From Heterobilharzia americana (taxonomy: Eukaryota > Platyhelminthes > Trematoda > Strigeidida > Schistosomatidae): a stretch of 64,000 nt of DNA. This document shows positions 1 through 11,187 of this stretch, piece by piece (the stretch's first letter is position 1; each line of letters starts with the position of its first letter). Below the pieces are notes generated by a model. It did not search any database. It saw only the letters and a list, made by a program, of their open reading frames with translations, and was not told where the DNA came from. Location of the stretch: NCBI GenBank assembly GCA_944470555.2, contig OX104134.1:75572678-75636677 (forward strand). Direction: 5' to 3'. Both the position numbers and the translations under genes were made by a program.

Positions 1-409
1 ATCTTGTCTTGTGCATTGCTGCGCAGTAATTTAAGTTTTCATAAACCAAACCACCATATTAAGGCACAAGGCAACAAAAATTTCATGTTGTCCGCATAAT
101 CAAATTTATGATGAAGCGATAAAGCTTATATTGAAGTATGACATAACCCGTCAAATAAGTATTAATGAGGCTTACTGCAGAATTCAAGTATACATGTGTG
201 GCTATAGTATCGAGATGCACCCGGCAACCTTGTGCTTGGAACTCCTTTACTGATCACCTGAACTTGCCGAATTTATTCCTACAGCTGTGGGCCTTCTTTT
301 AACATGTCTACGGAGACGGCGAACGAGGCTTCACTTATCTATCTTTGGTGCATCGCCCATAGGTACCTCAGCCCGTTAACTTGTATTCCATTTGAATGTG
401 AGGAAGAAA
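1..409. other. No gene recognised (left flank of the Gypsy element)
   Basis: Both strands are short of open reading. No splice-bounded exon, RNA gene or known repeat was recognised. The last five bases of the flank (AATAC, 410-414) form the left target duplication of the adjacent LTR element. Confidence 0.5.
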
Positions 410-414
410 AATAC

Positions 415-755
415 TGTGGCGTCACACAGTTCTCCGAAATCAATAACCTAGGGTTCAACGAAATTCAACATTGATTCTGACCTTGATAGTTTAGCTGGAC
501 TCGCTAAGTTGAAGGCGCCCGGTCAAGCACCCTCGCCATTCGGCAAGCTTTCGTGTTACGTTGTACTGCCCGTATTCGACTCTGGCCAGTTGGTTGGAAC
601 TCATCGGTATCTTAGTACAATCACCCAAATATACTATTGCATTCGACTACGCTATCGTGTTCTTCCTTGGTCTCGCATTCGTGGGCATATAACAAGTCCG
701 AATAATTAGTGATTGGTCTTTTCGCCTGTGGGGTTCGCACCAGGACAAATCCTAA
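415..755 (+). repeat. 5' LTR (341 bp)
   Basis: Direct repeat of 5276-5616 at a constant offset of 4861. It begins TGTGGCG, where the right copy has TGTAGCG. Most differences lie in the first 40 bases, plus one near the end (GGACAAAT against GGATAAAT) and the last base. A 66-codon open frame inside is identical in both LTRs only because the LTRs are copies; it is not a gene. Confidence 0.92.
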
Positions 756-757
756 AT

Positions 758-775
758 TGGTGAGCTCGACGTGGT
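758..775 (+). promoter_or_regulatory. Primer-binding site resembling tRNA-Trp complement
   Basis: The sequence TGGTGAGCTCGACGTGGT starts two bases after the LTR. It begins TGG, as needed to pair with a tRNA CCA end. It matches the complement of the 3' end of an animal tRNA-Trp, as I recall it, at about 15 of 18 positions. tRNA-Trp priming is reported for the CsRn1 group. A second partial copy (TTGGTGAGCT) occurs about 48 bases further on and may be a local duplication. Confidence 0.6.
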
Positions 776-885
776 AACATATCTTGACCAATAGCAAATG
801 TCGAATTGGTGAGCTTGTTCCACTTCATATTTGCATACTGTTTTCATTTCGATAACATTTATATATCCATTTACCACGCTTTTTC

Positions 886-1701
886 GTGTCCGACCACACT
901 CCAAAGCTCATTCGTATTAAGCCGGCTACGATCACGATCCAATCCATGCCATATTGGCGAGACGATGCGGAAACATGGTTTCTGTACGTCGAGGCAGATT
1001 TTCGAGAACATAGCGTCTCAGACCATCATTCTCGGTTTCTTGCTGTCATACGGTCACTACCGCAGGAATTAAATAGACATGTTACGGCACACATGTTTAA
1101 TCCTGAAGTAAGTGATCCTTATGCACTTCTCAAGGCCTCAATCTTGAAGAAAAGTGATCTCGCAGATCGCCAGCGCCCAGGCGGATTACGTCGTAACATC
1201 CAGCTAGGCAGCCACTCAGCTACTGAAGTCCTCGCACGCATGCCAGTTATGTGTGCGCGAACATTCGACGATAGTCTCTTCTGAGAACTATTTCCCTCGA
1301 AACTACCACATCCAGTGCAAACCATGTTGGTGACACTGTAGTCAGCCCCACTCGATGGCCTGGCAGCCTCAGCAGATAAAATGCTGGAGATTTCTAGCAG
1401 ACTCGTCTCCAGCGTATATTCCGTCTGCGACAAAATAATGGGCCGGTATTCTGAGGTGACCAAGCTGTGCAACTCTGTGACACGGTTGCTACGATCTGGA
1501 ACCCCTGGTTCACATCTTGGCACATCGCAGCAACCCTCGTGGTTGCCCAAAACTAAACCTATCAGGGTGGAAGACCCGAAATGGTGCTGGTTTCATAATA
1601 CTTACGGAGACGAAGCCAGAAAATGCCGGAAACCATGCAGTTTTAACAAGGACACAAGCTTGGGAAACGGTCACGCCGGCACGTGGTCATGGCAACCGTA
1701 G
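886..1701 (+). pseudogene. Gag remnant of the Gypsy element
   Basis: Gag would form the virus-like particle and bind the element RNA. Two open stretches in different frames make up the remnant. The first (886-1284, 132 codons) has a tryptophan-rich start (YWRDDAETWFLYVEADF) and a capsid-like segment with DPYALLKASIL. The second (1381-1701) has the nucleic-acid-binding box CWFHNTYGDEARKCRKPC, read as C-x2-H-x9-C-x3-C. This unusual C-H-C-C spacing is the hallmark of the CsRn1 group, unlike the C-C-H-C knuckle of most Gypsy elements. The frame is lost between 1285 and 1380. The start near 886 is tentative, since an upstream ATG lies in another frame. Confidence 0.75.
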
Positions 1702-1880
1702 CCGGAGGAAACAGCCGTTTGCTCTACGTCACGGACATAAAAACGAAAGTTCACTACCTCGTCGACACGGCGCAGAAGTTAGCGTTCCTCCTCGCACCGA
1801 CAAAGGAGCGTCATCCTGGCCCATCCTTCAATCTCCAAGCAGCCAAAAGCAAGGCAATCGCGACATTTGGGAGACGGTAA
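1683..1880 (+). pseudogene. Aspartic protease remnant of the Gypsy element, frameshifted at the active site
   Basis: A retroviral-type aspartic protease would cut the Gag-Pol polyprotein. The pattern RLLYVTDIKTKVHYLVDT leads to the catalytic Asp-Thr. At that point the expected continuation (GAEVSV) lies in a neighbouring frame, so a single-base loss falls directly on the D-T-G motif. The product is certainly inactive. Confidence 0.7.
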
Positions 1881-1943
1881 GCCTATTTCAACTTAGGTTT
1901 ACGTAAACCCATTCACTGGATCTTCCTCCTAGCTAACGTTTCT

Positions 1944-3450
1944 ATGCCCATCGTTGGTATGGATTTGCTAAAACACAACTATTTACTCGTAGATGCTCGC
2001 CGCCGACAACTGATAGATGACAACACAAAGTCATCTATTGGCGGCACCACCTATGTATGTCCGAGTTTAGCCATCATTAGAACTAAACAGTCAGAAGACG
2101 CGTCCTACCAAGCAGTTCTGGAGAAATATCCAGAGTTGCAACAACCGAAGCGCACTCTTCCGTGCGTAGTCAAAAACGTTACGCATCACATGACAACCAC
2201 AGGTTCACCCGTGGCATCCAAAGCTCGGCGTCTAGCCGCCGACAAGCTCAAAACGGCGAAAAGCGGATTCAACCACATGCTCAAACTGGGCATTATCAAA
2301 CCGTCAGACAGTCCTTGGGCATCACCATTGCATATGTTTCTTAAAAAGGATAGCAACGACTGGCATCCAACCGATGATTGCCGAAGGCTTAATGCCAAAA
2401 CAACACCGGACTGGTACCCGATACCTCACGTTTCCGATTTGGCTGCAATCTTATGCCCAATGAACATTTTCTCCAAAATCGATTTGGTCAAAGCGTACAA
2501 CCAGATACCTATGGCAGCAGAAGATATCGAGAAAACAGCCATTGTTACTCCTTTTGGCTTGTTTGAACTCCTGCGCATGCTGTTTGGTCTTCGGAATGCA
2601 GCACAAACATTCTAGCGTTCTGTGGATGATGTCTTCCTTGGTTTGAATTTTGTTCACTTCCATATCGATGACTGTCTAATTGCGAGTCCAGATAATGAAA
2701 CCCACCTCAAACATTTGGACCTCGTATTCGAAAGACTGAAAACACATGGCATCACAGTCAACTTACAGGAGTGTGAAATAGGAGTTGAACTACTCAGCTT
2801 CCTTGAGCATGCCATTGACAACAAAGGCATACGCCGCTGAGAGATAAAATGGCAGCTATCACGAACTGTCCAGAGCCGACCACTGTGAAACATCTCACTT
2901 TCAGTGGCCTGGTAAGTTACTACCGAGAGTTTGTCCCCAACTATGTCTCTGTCATGAGACCACTAACAGATCTACTTCGAGGAACTACGAAGTTCGTGGC
3001 TCTGGACAATGCGGCTAGACTTGCTTTTTCCAAAGTCAGGGAGGCCATATCAAACGCAATCATGCTCATGCATCAAGACCTCAATGCTCCTTTGAGTATT
3101 TCTGTTGACGCATCTGACTCAGCAATTGGAGCAGCTTTGCAACAATTGACTGACTAGTGGTGCAACCGTTAGCCTTTTTCTCGAGGTAGCTGCAAGAGGC
3201 GGAAACAAGATACAGTACATTTGGTAGGGAACTCCTAGCTGTGTACTGTTCTGTACGCCACTTTCGACATTCGGTGGAAGGTCGTGATTTCATCATTTTT
3301 ACAAACCGCAAACCGTTCACCTTTCTCCCCAGCTCGGCGCCTGACAAATACTCCTCGCGTGAGTCGCAACAGCTTGACTACATTTCCCAGTTCACGTCAG
3401 ACATCCGCCACATTTCTGGAGCAAATAGCTCCGCAGCCGATGCACTATAA
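1944..3450 (+). pseudogene. Reverse transcriptase and RNase H remnant of the Gypsy element
   Basis: This would copy the element RNA into DNA and remove the RNA strand. Reading along it: the RT entry motif SPWASPLHMFLKKD, then a conserved block with IFSKIDLVKAYNQIP (first catalytic Asp) and TPFGLFELLRM. After a stop at about 2613-2615 comes FHIDDCLIAS, where the usual Y-x-D-D box reads H-I-D-D. The connection domain continues in another frame from 2849 (SGLVSYYREFVPNY). RNase H follows with SISVDASDSAIGAALQQ, a stop near 3155, and then RELLAVYCSVRHFRH and FIIFTNRKPF, ending at ISGANSSAADAL. At least three stops or shifts break the frame. Confidence 0.88.
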
Positions 3451-3537
3451 CGAATAGCTTCTATAAGTCATATCGAGGGCGTTGATCTCGTTGAACTAGC
3501 TCGGCTTCAAAAGGAAGACCTTGAGCTGCACCATGAG

Positions 3538-4744
3538 TTGTCGTCCACAACTCTCAGGCTACGACGATGTCCGGTTGGATCAGACAGGGATACGATTTTG
3601 TGCGATATCTCTGCTAGTCAACCACGCCCAATAGTTCCGAAGAGTTGTCGACACAACGTCTTCAATACGTTGCACAAACTCTTTCATACAGGTTTACGAG
3701 CCACCATTAGGCTTATCCTACGACGATTCTGATGGCCTAGGATGAACAAAGACGTTAGGGAGTGGGCTCAGTTGTGCTTAGCTCGTCAAAAGTGCAAAGT
3801 CATGCTACACACGAAAAGCCCTTCAGGCTCTTTTCTAGCCCCAGACATGCGTTTCGACCACGTCCATATAGATATTGTAAGACCCCTACCAGAATCTGAT
3901 GGATGTACCTACCTTTTTACTTGTGTTGATCGTTTCACACGGTGGCCGGAAGCAGTACCTATTAAGGATATAACTGCTGAAACAGTAGCTCATGTTTTCG
4001 CTGAAAGGCGGATCGCGAACTTCGGATGTCCATCTTACGTCACAACCGACCGTGGGCGCCAGTTCGAATGTGGGTTATTTCACTCTCTAACTGCACTTTT
4101 AGGTTGCACCCGGTCCCGAACGACAGCCTATCATCCACAAGCAAATGGCATGGTACAGCGTCTCCATCGACAGCTGAAAGCTTCCCTTTCAGCTGCAAAC
4201 CGAGGCTCTGCCTCTAGTCCTACTAGGTATTCGTGACGCGTTGAAAGTTGACGCTGGATGTACCCCTGCAGAACTTGTCTGCAGGACCACTCTTTGCCTA
4301 CCAGGTGAGTTTGTTTCTCCTTCGACTTTCAAACATGTTTCCTACAGGGCATCGTACGTGACTAGGCTTATAAATGCAATGCCTTCAGTTAAGCCTCCTC
4401 TGGTCAGACCTCAAACGACTGACGTCTTCGTTCACCCCAGTTTACAAAAGACATCACACGTGTTTATTCGCCACGACGCCGTTCGTCGACCATTTGAACC
4501 AGCCTACGATGGGCCATCCAAAGTGATCAAGTGACTCGAGAAATTCTATACAATTGAGCGAGACGGATGTGAAGATACTGCTGTTGTCGAACGTTCGAAA
4601 CCAGCTTATTTCGAAAGCAACCCCATCATAAGTGGCGTTTCGGCTCGCTGCAGCCGACCAACGGATAGCTCAATTATAGAAATTCTTGACGACGTGCCTA
4701 GTAATGCACAGTTACAACAACCATCGGCACAACAGAAAACATGA
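3538..4744 (+). pseudogene. Integrase remnant of the Gypsy element
   Basis: Integrase would insert the cDNA into the host chromosome. An N-terminal zinc-binding pattern is visible as HNVFNTLHKLFH, then CLARQKC. The core domain has [13 protein letters not shown] (first Asp) and [10 protein letters not shown] (second Asp). The third acidic residue is lost, because the usual N-G-M-V-E-R segment reads [13 protein letters not shown]. The C-terminal part (4241-4744) has SHVFIRHDAVRRP and YDGPSKVI, a usual tail for this family. It is interrupted by a TGA at 4532 and continues in the same frame to 4744. Stops near 3730 and 4235 also break it. Confidence 0.87.
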
Positions 4745-5260
4745 TCAGGTCGAACCCTTAGGTTCCCGGAGTGTTTGAAGTTGTATTCAACTTAGTAGTG
4801 TAAAATAAGATGTGCCAACCATATTCTTTTACTTCAAAATCCTTTTCTGGGGCACTATTTTTCTTATTTACCACAATGGGAAACTCCTCGTACATCTGCC
4901 TTTTTATATCAGTTTTTGTTACCATGCGATGAAACTTTTTAAAAAGACGGTGAAAATAAGCGTAATTTTTATTTTCGATACAATATTATGTAAATAATTC
5001 CCACTTTTATGGAACGTTTTCGTGGTATTAAAGACTTCTGTTCATATTCCAGGTGCAGCGAGCACTGAACGGAACGTCAAAAGGAACTGAGGACCGCGAT
5101 CGACGTACAATTCTCTTTATTGCATTTTATTTTTTAATTGCCACGACACCCTGGAATAAGTTCAGACATCCAGAGGCCACTTCACGCAGTGGGCCCATCG
5201 GAAGGGTTTTACCAGTGGAGAAACCATTGGGCTTCGTCTTAGGGTCCTCACGAACCCACT
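4745..5260 (+). other. Untranslated 3' region of the Gypsy element
   Basis: An AT-rich stretch between the end of the integrase frame and the purine tract. No coding motif or secondary gene was seen. Confidence 0.5.
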
Positions 5261-5270
5261 AGGGGGGGAG
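5261..5270 (+). promoter_or_regulatory. Polypurine tract
   Basis: The run AGGGGGGGAG lies five bases before the right LTR. That is where plus-strand DNA synthesis of an LTR element is primed. Confidence 0.7.
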
Positions 5271-5275
5271 TGATC

Positions 5276-5616
5276 TGTAGCGTCACACGCTTCTCCAAAA
5301 TCGATAACCTAGGGTTCAACGAAATTCAACATTGATTCTGACCTTGATAGTTTAGCTGGACTCGCTAAGTTGAAGGCGCCCGGTCAAGCACCCTCGCCAT
5401 TCGGCAAGCTTTCGTGTTACGTTGTACTGCCCGTATTCGACTCTGGCCAGTTGGTTGGAACTCATCGGTATCTTAGTACAATCACCCAAATATACTATTG
5501 CATTCGACTACGCTATCGTGTTCTTCCTTGGTCTCGCATTCGTGGGCATATAACAAGTCCGAATAATTAGTGATTGGTCTTTTCGCCTGTGGGGTTCGCA
5601 CCAGGATAAATCCTAG
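5276..5616 (+). repeat. 3' LTR (341 bp)
   Basis: Partner of the left LTR. It ends ...AAATCCTAG and is followed by AATAC, the right copy of the 5-bp target duplication. Confidence 0.92.
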
Positions 5617-5899
5617 AATACTTTACTTTCTTTGAAAGAGAACAACTTTTTCAAGTTAAGTTGACTCCTTGGCTTTGATTTTCATATCGGAGCTAAGTTG
5701 GATTCCGCTCCATTTGAATCACTCTCTTCATTAAATGGGATCGCAACAAATTTTGGTCGAATCTTATTTATTCACCAAAGATTTTGAAGTCCATATTTCT
5801 TCAGTTAAGGTCAAGAGAATATTCTTGCTGGGGTCTCCTTATTTGGTTTTCTCTTGCACAGTTTGTAGATGTTTCATATGGTTCTCTTTGAGTCTCACT

Positions 5900-7860
5900 C
5901 ATTCTAACATCAAGTATGATCCAAATACCGATGTGCTGGTGAAGAACACCACCAAAAATGATCGTAGAAGTTTGGCATGTCAAGTTGCAGGTATTGGCAC
6001 TAGCTCATTTGACCCTGATGTAAATGCATGTTTGAAAGGTTCCTGATTTGTTGTAACTGATTGGATTGGACTGCGTTGCAAAGGCATTTGTCATTATCTT
6101 CTCCTTCGCCCTCATTTTTCTTGGCGTCTGACATTGACAGGAAGCCGACAGTGGACGCCCTAAGAGCGTATGAAGAGATTTGGGCTACCACAAGTAGGAA
6201 TATTATCAAATCCACATCCACAACAAAACTGGTAACTCCTGCTTTGGAGCAGGGATAGAAGTGCCATTTGGGCAGGAAATAAGCCTGAGTGGGTGAAAAA
6301 TGGCGAAGCTCTGTAGGACGACAGAAGCCAACAGTACGTCAGTGTCGCAGAGAATTCGGTGATTATGCTCAGAGTTACATGCTGATATCCGGCTTCAGTA
6401 AGATACCACGCCTGCTGACTGAAAAAGGTCAGCGGTTAGCGGCAAATGCTACTACCGGCAACCACGAGCCAAACTGTCGTCTACTCCGTGCAACAAACCA
6501 GAAAATGAAAATGTGTTTTCCGGCTGGTACCGATGTCGAGGTAATTTTGGTCGCACCAACTCCCGACGGAATAATCATCTCAACACAGAACTGGTGCTGA
6601 AGGTGGCAAACTGAAATCTACCCGTACGTAGGGATTTGGATTTACACACAGCATTCCGGAGGGAATTCAGTGTCAACGGCGGAAATGTTTTCACTGATGG
6701 TTTATAATTTTATTAACAATCTATTTGACTAGTGGGAGCGAAACAAAAGAAACCATTCGCCCTTGAAACCAGCGTATCCATCTCTGACGTTCTTACCAAT
6801 AAACCCCGTTGTTTTACCCAGCATAGATTCTGGCTGCCCACCACGCTGCTAAGAGCGTTTCCTACATTAATGCTATGAGCATGCTAATCAGCCAGTTTGA
6901 GGCTTAGCGTCGCTCGGTATGTTTCGACGCACGCCCGATCGATTTCTGCTGAGCCCAGTTGTCTGAACTCTCTAGGGTCGCGAATGGCAAGTGATAGCTT
7001 TGCACATCGTTAGAACTTGGGGAAATCTGTCATTTGACCAGCTTATGGTCATCACCACTTCATTTGATGCCAAAGAAGAAGATAAACTGTACAGAAGCTA
7101 TCGGGCCTCGCAAAGCAAACGGTGACAGAGAGATACCTAAAACTCGACATTTATGACTGTTCCCCTAATGTGTCCAGTGCACCGACGTTTTCAAAGTTGA
7201 TCTTCTTCGCATTCATCACCACACACCAGTGGGAATGAACGGCATTCCCGAAGTAGCCGTGACATCTTCATGGGGTCACTTGGGTGTTTATGCCTACCAT
7301 TCTGTCTTGCCAATGCTACATAGACCTTTTGAAGGGCGTATAAACTTTGTCCTTTACTCTCACTTGAAGACATAATGGTGTTGGTTGCACAATCTGAGCA
7401 CAAGAGTAACCTCACGTTCCTTTCCAATGACCAAAACCGTATGAAGTCTCAATAAACCCCAATAATTTTCGGTTTTTAAAGCACTGCTCCACCTTCTGGG
7501 TCACATGGAAGATTTCCGTTATGCAGTGCCAACTCCAGTAAAAATAGTAGTGAAAGACGACTACCATCCACCAGATTAACTTTGAAAACGATTTTTTGAC
7601 CCCGAGACGGTCTGTTGCATTAAGTTTGCACATGTATTTCTCAACCACCAAATGATTTACCAGGAAGTTACCCATGGTATTAAACATGACACCAGCCGCC
7701 TTCACGGAGTTCGGGAGGTACCGAAACCTCTTAGCTTTGGAGATTTTCTGGTGCATCGTGACATACACACGCTTCTACATGTCGTGACTGGTGCATTAGA
7801 TGTAGCCTTTGGTGCGGTCATGCTCAAGTTTTGTACACGTTAATGGAGACAACCATTCCC
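5900..7860 (+). pseudogene. Second, heavily decayed Gypsy-type pol relic
   Basis: A different and older Gypsy copy can be followed by scattered motifs across several frames. Protease-like: TGNHEPNCRLL and the following APTPDG near 6430-6590. Core linker: FRREFSVNGG near 6670. Reverse transcriptase: LWSSPLHLMPKKK near 7045-7085 and VFKVDLLRIHHHTPV near 7185-7230. Connection region: LLGHMEDFRYAVPTP near 7490-7535. RNase H-like: VTGALDVAFGAVM near 7780-7815, where the catalytic T-D-A-S-D reads T-G-A-L-D. No LTRs or integrase were found. It starts right after the first element, so that element probably inserted beside it. The upstream limit is vague. Confidence 0.6.
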
Positions 7861-10800
7861 CTCAACATGGCTGAGTTTCTCGCAGTTAAGATATAGTACA
7901 AACAGAATTCAAGCGCACGACCGAAGAGGCAGAAGTTAGAGTATGCACCGATTATTGAGTCTCTAACACCATGATGATTAGTCTTCAAAAGGTATTTGTG
8001 GCCAGCCGTTTATTTTGCAGCCCTCAACGGATAAACGACTCATTCAATGACGTAAAAAAGAAGTGTCTGATTCCTTAACAAGCATAATCTCTCATTTAAT
8101 TGAAATTCAGATGTCAACTCTGACGAGATTACAGGTCTTTCATAGGTTGATAATGGATGAGGTGAGTTAGTGTTTTCCAAGTCACTGTCACCCCAACATG
8201 CTTCAGTTCCAGTGGATAAATCCTGTTTGGTACATGATACCCCGACACTGCTTATTGATACTCTTGTGAACAGATATTCTACCACCGTTTCTACTCAAAC
8301 TTCTGTCCGTCAGTCCTCAGGCAAGATCAGTATCGAATATAGAAGACTTTATGGATGTGCACCAATATAAAATCCCTGAAATACCAGATTTTACTTATAT
8401 TTCTTGCTAGGAAGGTGTTGGAAACAAACTAGCTGATCGAACTTTTGGTACAAGGTGAGTCAGAGATGATGTAGATTCGAAACTGCTTCTATATAAACTT
8501 GATAGATGCAAAGGCTGGTCACCAGATCTTCGTACTTGTTGGGTGCCCATGAGTGCAAGACTGAGAAAATTGCTCTGGGGTAGCCGGGAAGGAATAGCAT
8601 GTTACCCGTGCCTGAATGCCGATGCACTTTGACCAGCTGGCCAAATGATTTAGTACAGCAACACAATATAGCGTGTTAGAGTGCTAAATGATCTGGATGC
8701 TCCAAAACCTGCCTTCAGCTCAAACAGTCCGTGAAATCCACGACGTTCAGCATCAGAGTTGAATCTCACTCAACCATAGCCATTGATTTTGGAAGATTAT
8801 TTACCGCTACACAGCTTTCTATTATTCGTGTATTATAAGTCGAATATTTTTGTAGCCTTACTTAGGAGTTGTGGATGGAGCAAGCGTTTTCGTCTTTGAT
8901 AAACAGTTTTTACTGCGCCATGCCATTCTCTTACTGTTTCTGTCCAACCAACCCCATGTGGCAGGCCGAAAATTCTGTATAATATCCTCGAAATACCTTA
9001 CACAGTAGAGTTATTGCCGCTACATTAGTACAAGTCAGCGTCGCTCAAATGGCATATAGTTGCTGTCTCGTAATATCTTAACAATCAGACTCCAATAAAA
9101 TTGATGACAACAACAGCGGCAGTAAAATGCGAAAGACACAGAGTTTGGAAAATCTCTGTTAGCTACATTCTTCAGTATCCAGCTCACAACCGGAATTGTT
9201 TTTAACAGTCATAGAATATCGTTGCATAATATACCTATAGAAAAGCTTTAAAAATGTCGCATGAAGTTAACATTATGTCTCGCTTACACCTGAAGTATTT
9301 CGGCTAACTGGCAAAAACTGATTTCTCATGCCCTGCATTTATGACTATGGGGTGACATCTCCTTGGCGTTAAACCGGAAAAAACACACCTTTCTACGCAT
9401 CCAATGGACAAAACTGTCCATCGAGTAATTCAGAACTACCGCAGCCCAATCTCTTGATCTACTGCATCAGGAACTGAAGCCATTCCGAGAGAACTGGAGA
9501 GGGAGCATGGGAGGCAGTTGGGTCATAAAGTCTGGTAAACCAGACATTTGATACAGAAACCAGATAAAACTGAAAGTAATCACATAAATAGGGTCACGCG
9601 CTCATTAAATGCTGTCCTATTTCACGGAACTAGCAGTTATACGCCTGCACGGCCGGACCACTCGCCTCCAAAACTAACAATTTTGTAAAAAACTGTCTAC
9701 GGAAAGTACAATCTTTGATTAGTCACTACCATCAATCTCAGGTGAATAGCCGTGTGGTGGGTCTATCTGCCTTGATCAACTACCGCAGCTCAAGTTGCTG
9801 CATCTGCGAGACTATTTATCTCACTTGATCTTACATCTTGAACTCATAGGAAGCTTTTAGTATTCTCCTGGGCCGTACGACTAAATAAGCGAAGTCAAGC
9901 TTAACAACTCATTTTCATTATCATAAATTTTCTACTTTTACCTGACCAAAGCATTTTACTTTCGCTTTTCCTCCTATCAATTCATCAAAACGAGCAGCAC
10001 CAGAGACTTGGCTAAATCTGGTCCAGAAAACACCAATTGAGGCCTCACCTCAATTGCTAACCGCCTCGTTATCGGTAGTAAATAATGCTGCAGGTTAGAA
10101 GTGCAAAACCAGCTTGAAGAACCACGGGTTGGCCTCCGTAGAACGGTCACGAATACTAGTTCCTGGAAATAATCGAATCCTGTTTTTCAAAACTCTCGTC
10201 CATCGAAGAGCATGTCTTACCTGCACACAGCTGAAACCCTAACTTGTAGGGGCTACTGAAGGGAAACGGCGGCGAACAAAATTCTCTGACCAAACCCTCC
10301 AGCCATGCGGACGATCACCACGTATATCGTCTCTTTGTGGGCAAGAGGGACCGACCTTTGAGCGCAGAGTTTGTGACAAGTGGGTACACTCTCGATGTGA
10401 TGAGGACGTACAGGACCAATATTACGTTTTTGTGGCATCTCACTCATGTACCCAAACCCACAGTGCCGCGGAAGGCCACTCCCCATCTGCCGGCTCACCC
10501 AAGACGCCGCAGTGGCTACCTGAATACTGTTCGAGCCACCAACTTTAGCAAGAGTCCGAGAAACTAGTCGGTGACGTTCTACGGACAGTTACCCATGAGC
10601 GGTCCAGAAACGGCCAAACGACGACCAGGAGTAAGGCCAGGCATATCGGCCGCAAATCCCGCGGTTGCTATGACGGCTACCCCTACTGTTCACTTCGAAA
10701 AAAGGGTTAAAGCGTTAAACAAAGCGCATCTTCTCCGTGGAAACCTACATACATTGCACGATAACAGAAATGTCAACACCAGGTCCAGCCCCATCACCTT

Positions 10801-11187
10801 ATTTAACGTTAGCGTATATCGTGACAGTCGTTTCGAGAAAAGGAAATCGTTTGACAAGCGGCAATAAGAAACAGAAAGCCACACATCGGGACTGGGTAGC
10901 ACATAGGCGCCAAGGAGTGTGACCTTGAACTCGACTGAGGAGGCTTAAAGATTCCTCATGTCACACACACACTGGTCATCGACCAGTCGTTTGGCACTAT
11001 GGCTAGGCCAGATCAACAATGGTCGGCGAGAATGATATATCTGGGAGCGCCGCAAACCGGCACGTTAGTGCTCATGACGTTCAAGAGTGTCTCTAGTTGA
11101 CGGCAAGGACGAGGATAGATGGAATAGTGACGGCAACGATCTGTGCCCCCAAAGCATAGCAATAACGGCGTCGCGGGGTCAACGGCC
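7861..11187. other. Long stretch with no recognised gene
   Basis: Only short open frames occur, none with a motif I can name. From about 10.2 kb base composition becomes less AT-rich and longer frames appear on both strands (for example 10337-10567 and 10571-10867), but none resembles a known family. The region may hold further decayed Gypsy sequence, since the pol relic ends at its left edge. Confidence 0.4.

Larger units (their letters stand above)
415..5616 (+). mobile_element. Ty3/Gypsy LTR retrotransposon, CsRn1/Kabuki-like, complete but dead
   Basis: A 5.2-kb element with direct LTRs at both ends, a primer-binding site just inside the left LTR and a purine run just before the right LTR. 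The order is Gag, protease, reverse transcriptase, RNase H, integrase, which is the Ty3/Gypsy order. The 5-bp repeat AATAC lies immediately outside both ends (410-414 and 5617-5621) and reads as a target-site duplication. The Gag carries a C-H-C-C box and the primer site resembles that of tRNA-Trp; both are traits of the trematode CsRn1 group. Every coding domain is broken by stops or frameshifts, so the copy cannot be autonomous. The two LTRs differ at roughly seven positions, which points to an old but not ancient insertion. Clade assignment is from motif recognition, not from a tree. Confidence 0.9.

Noticed and set aside
509..5570. Two identical 66-codon open frames (509-709 and 5370-5570)
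   Set aside because: They lie in the paired LTRs and are identical because the LTRs are copies. Neither has a recognised motif or a coding role.
7412..7860. Bel/Pao polymerase suspected from a GALDVAFGAV-like block
   Set aside because: The preceding LWSSPLHLMPKK and VFKVDLLRIHHHTPV blocks fit Gypsy RT in order and spacing, and the block fits Gypsy RNase H.
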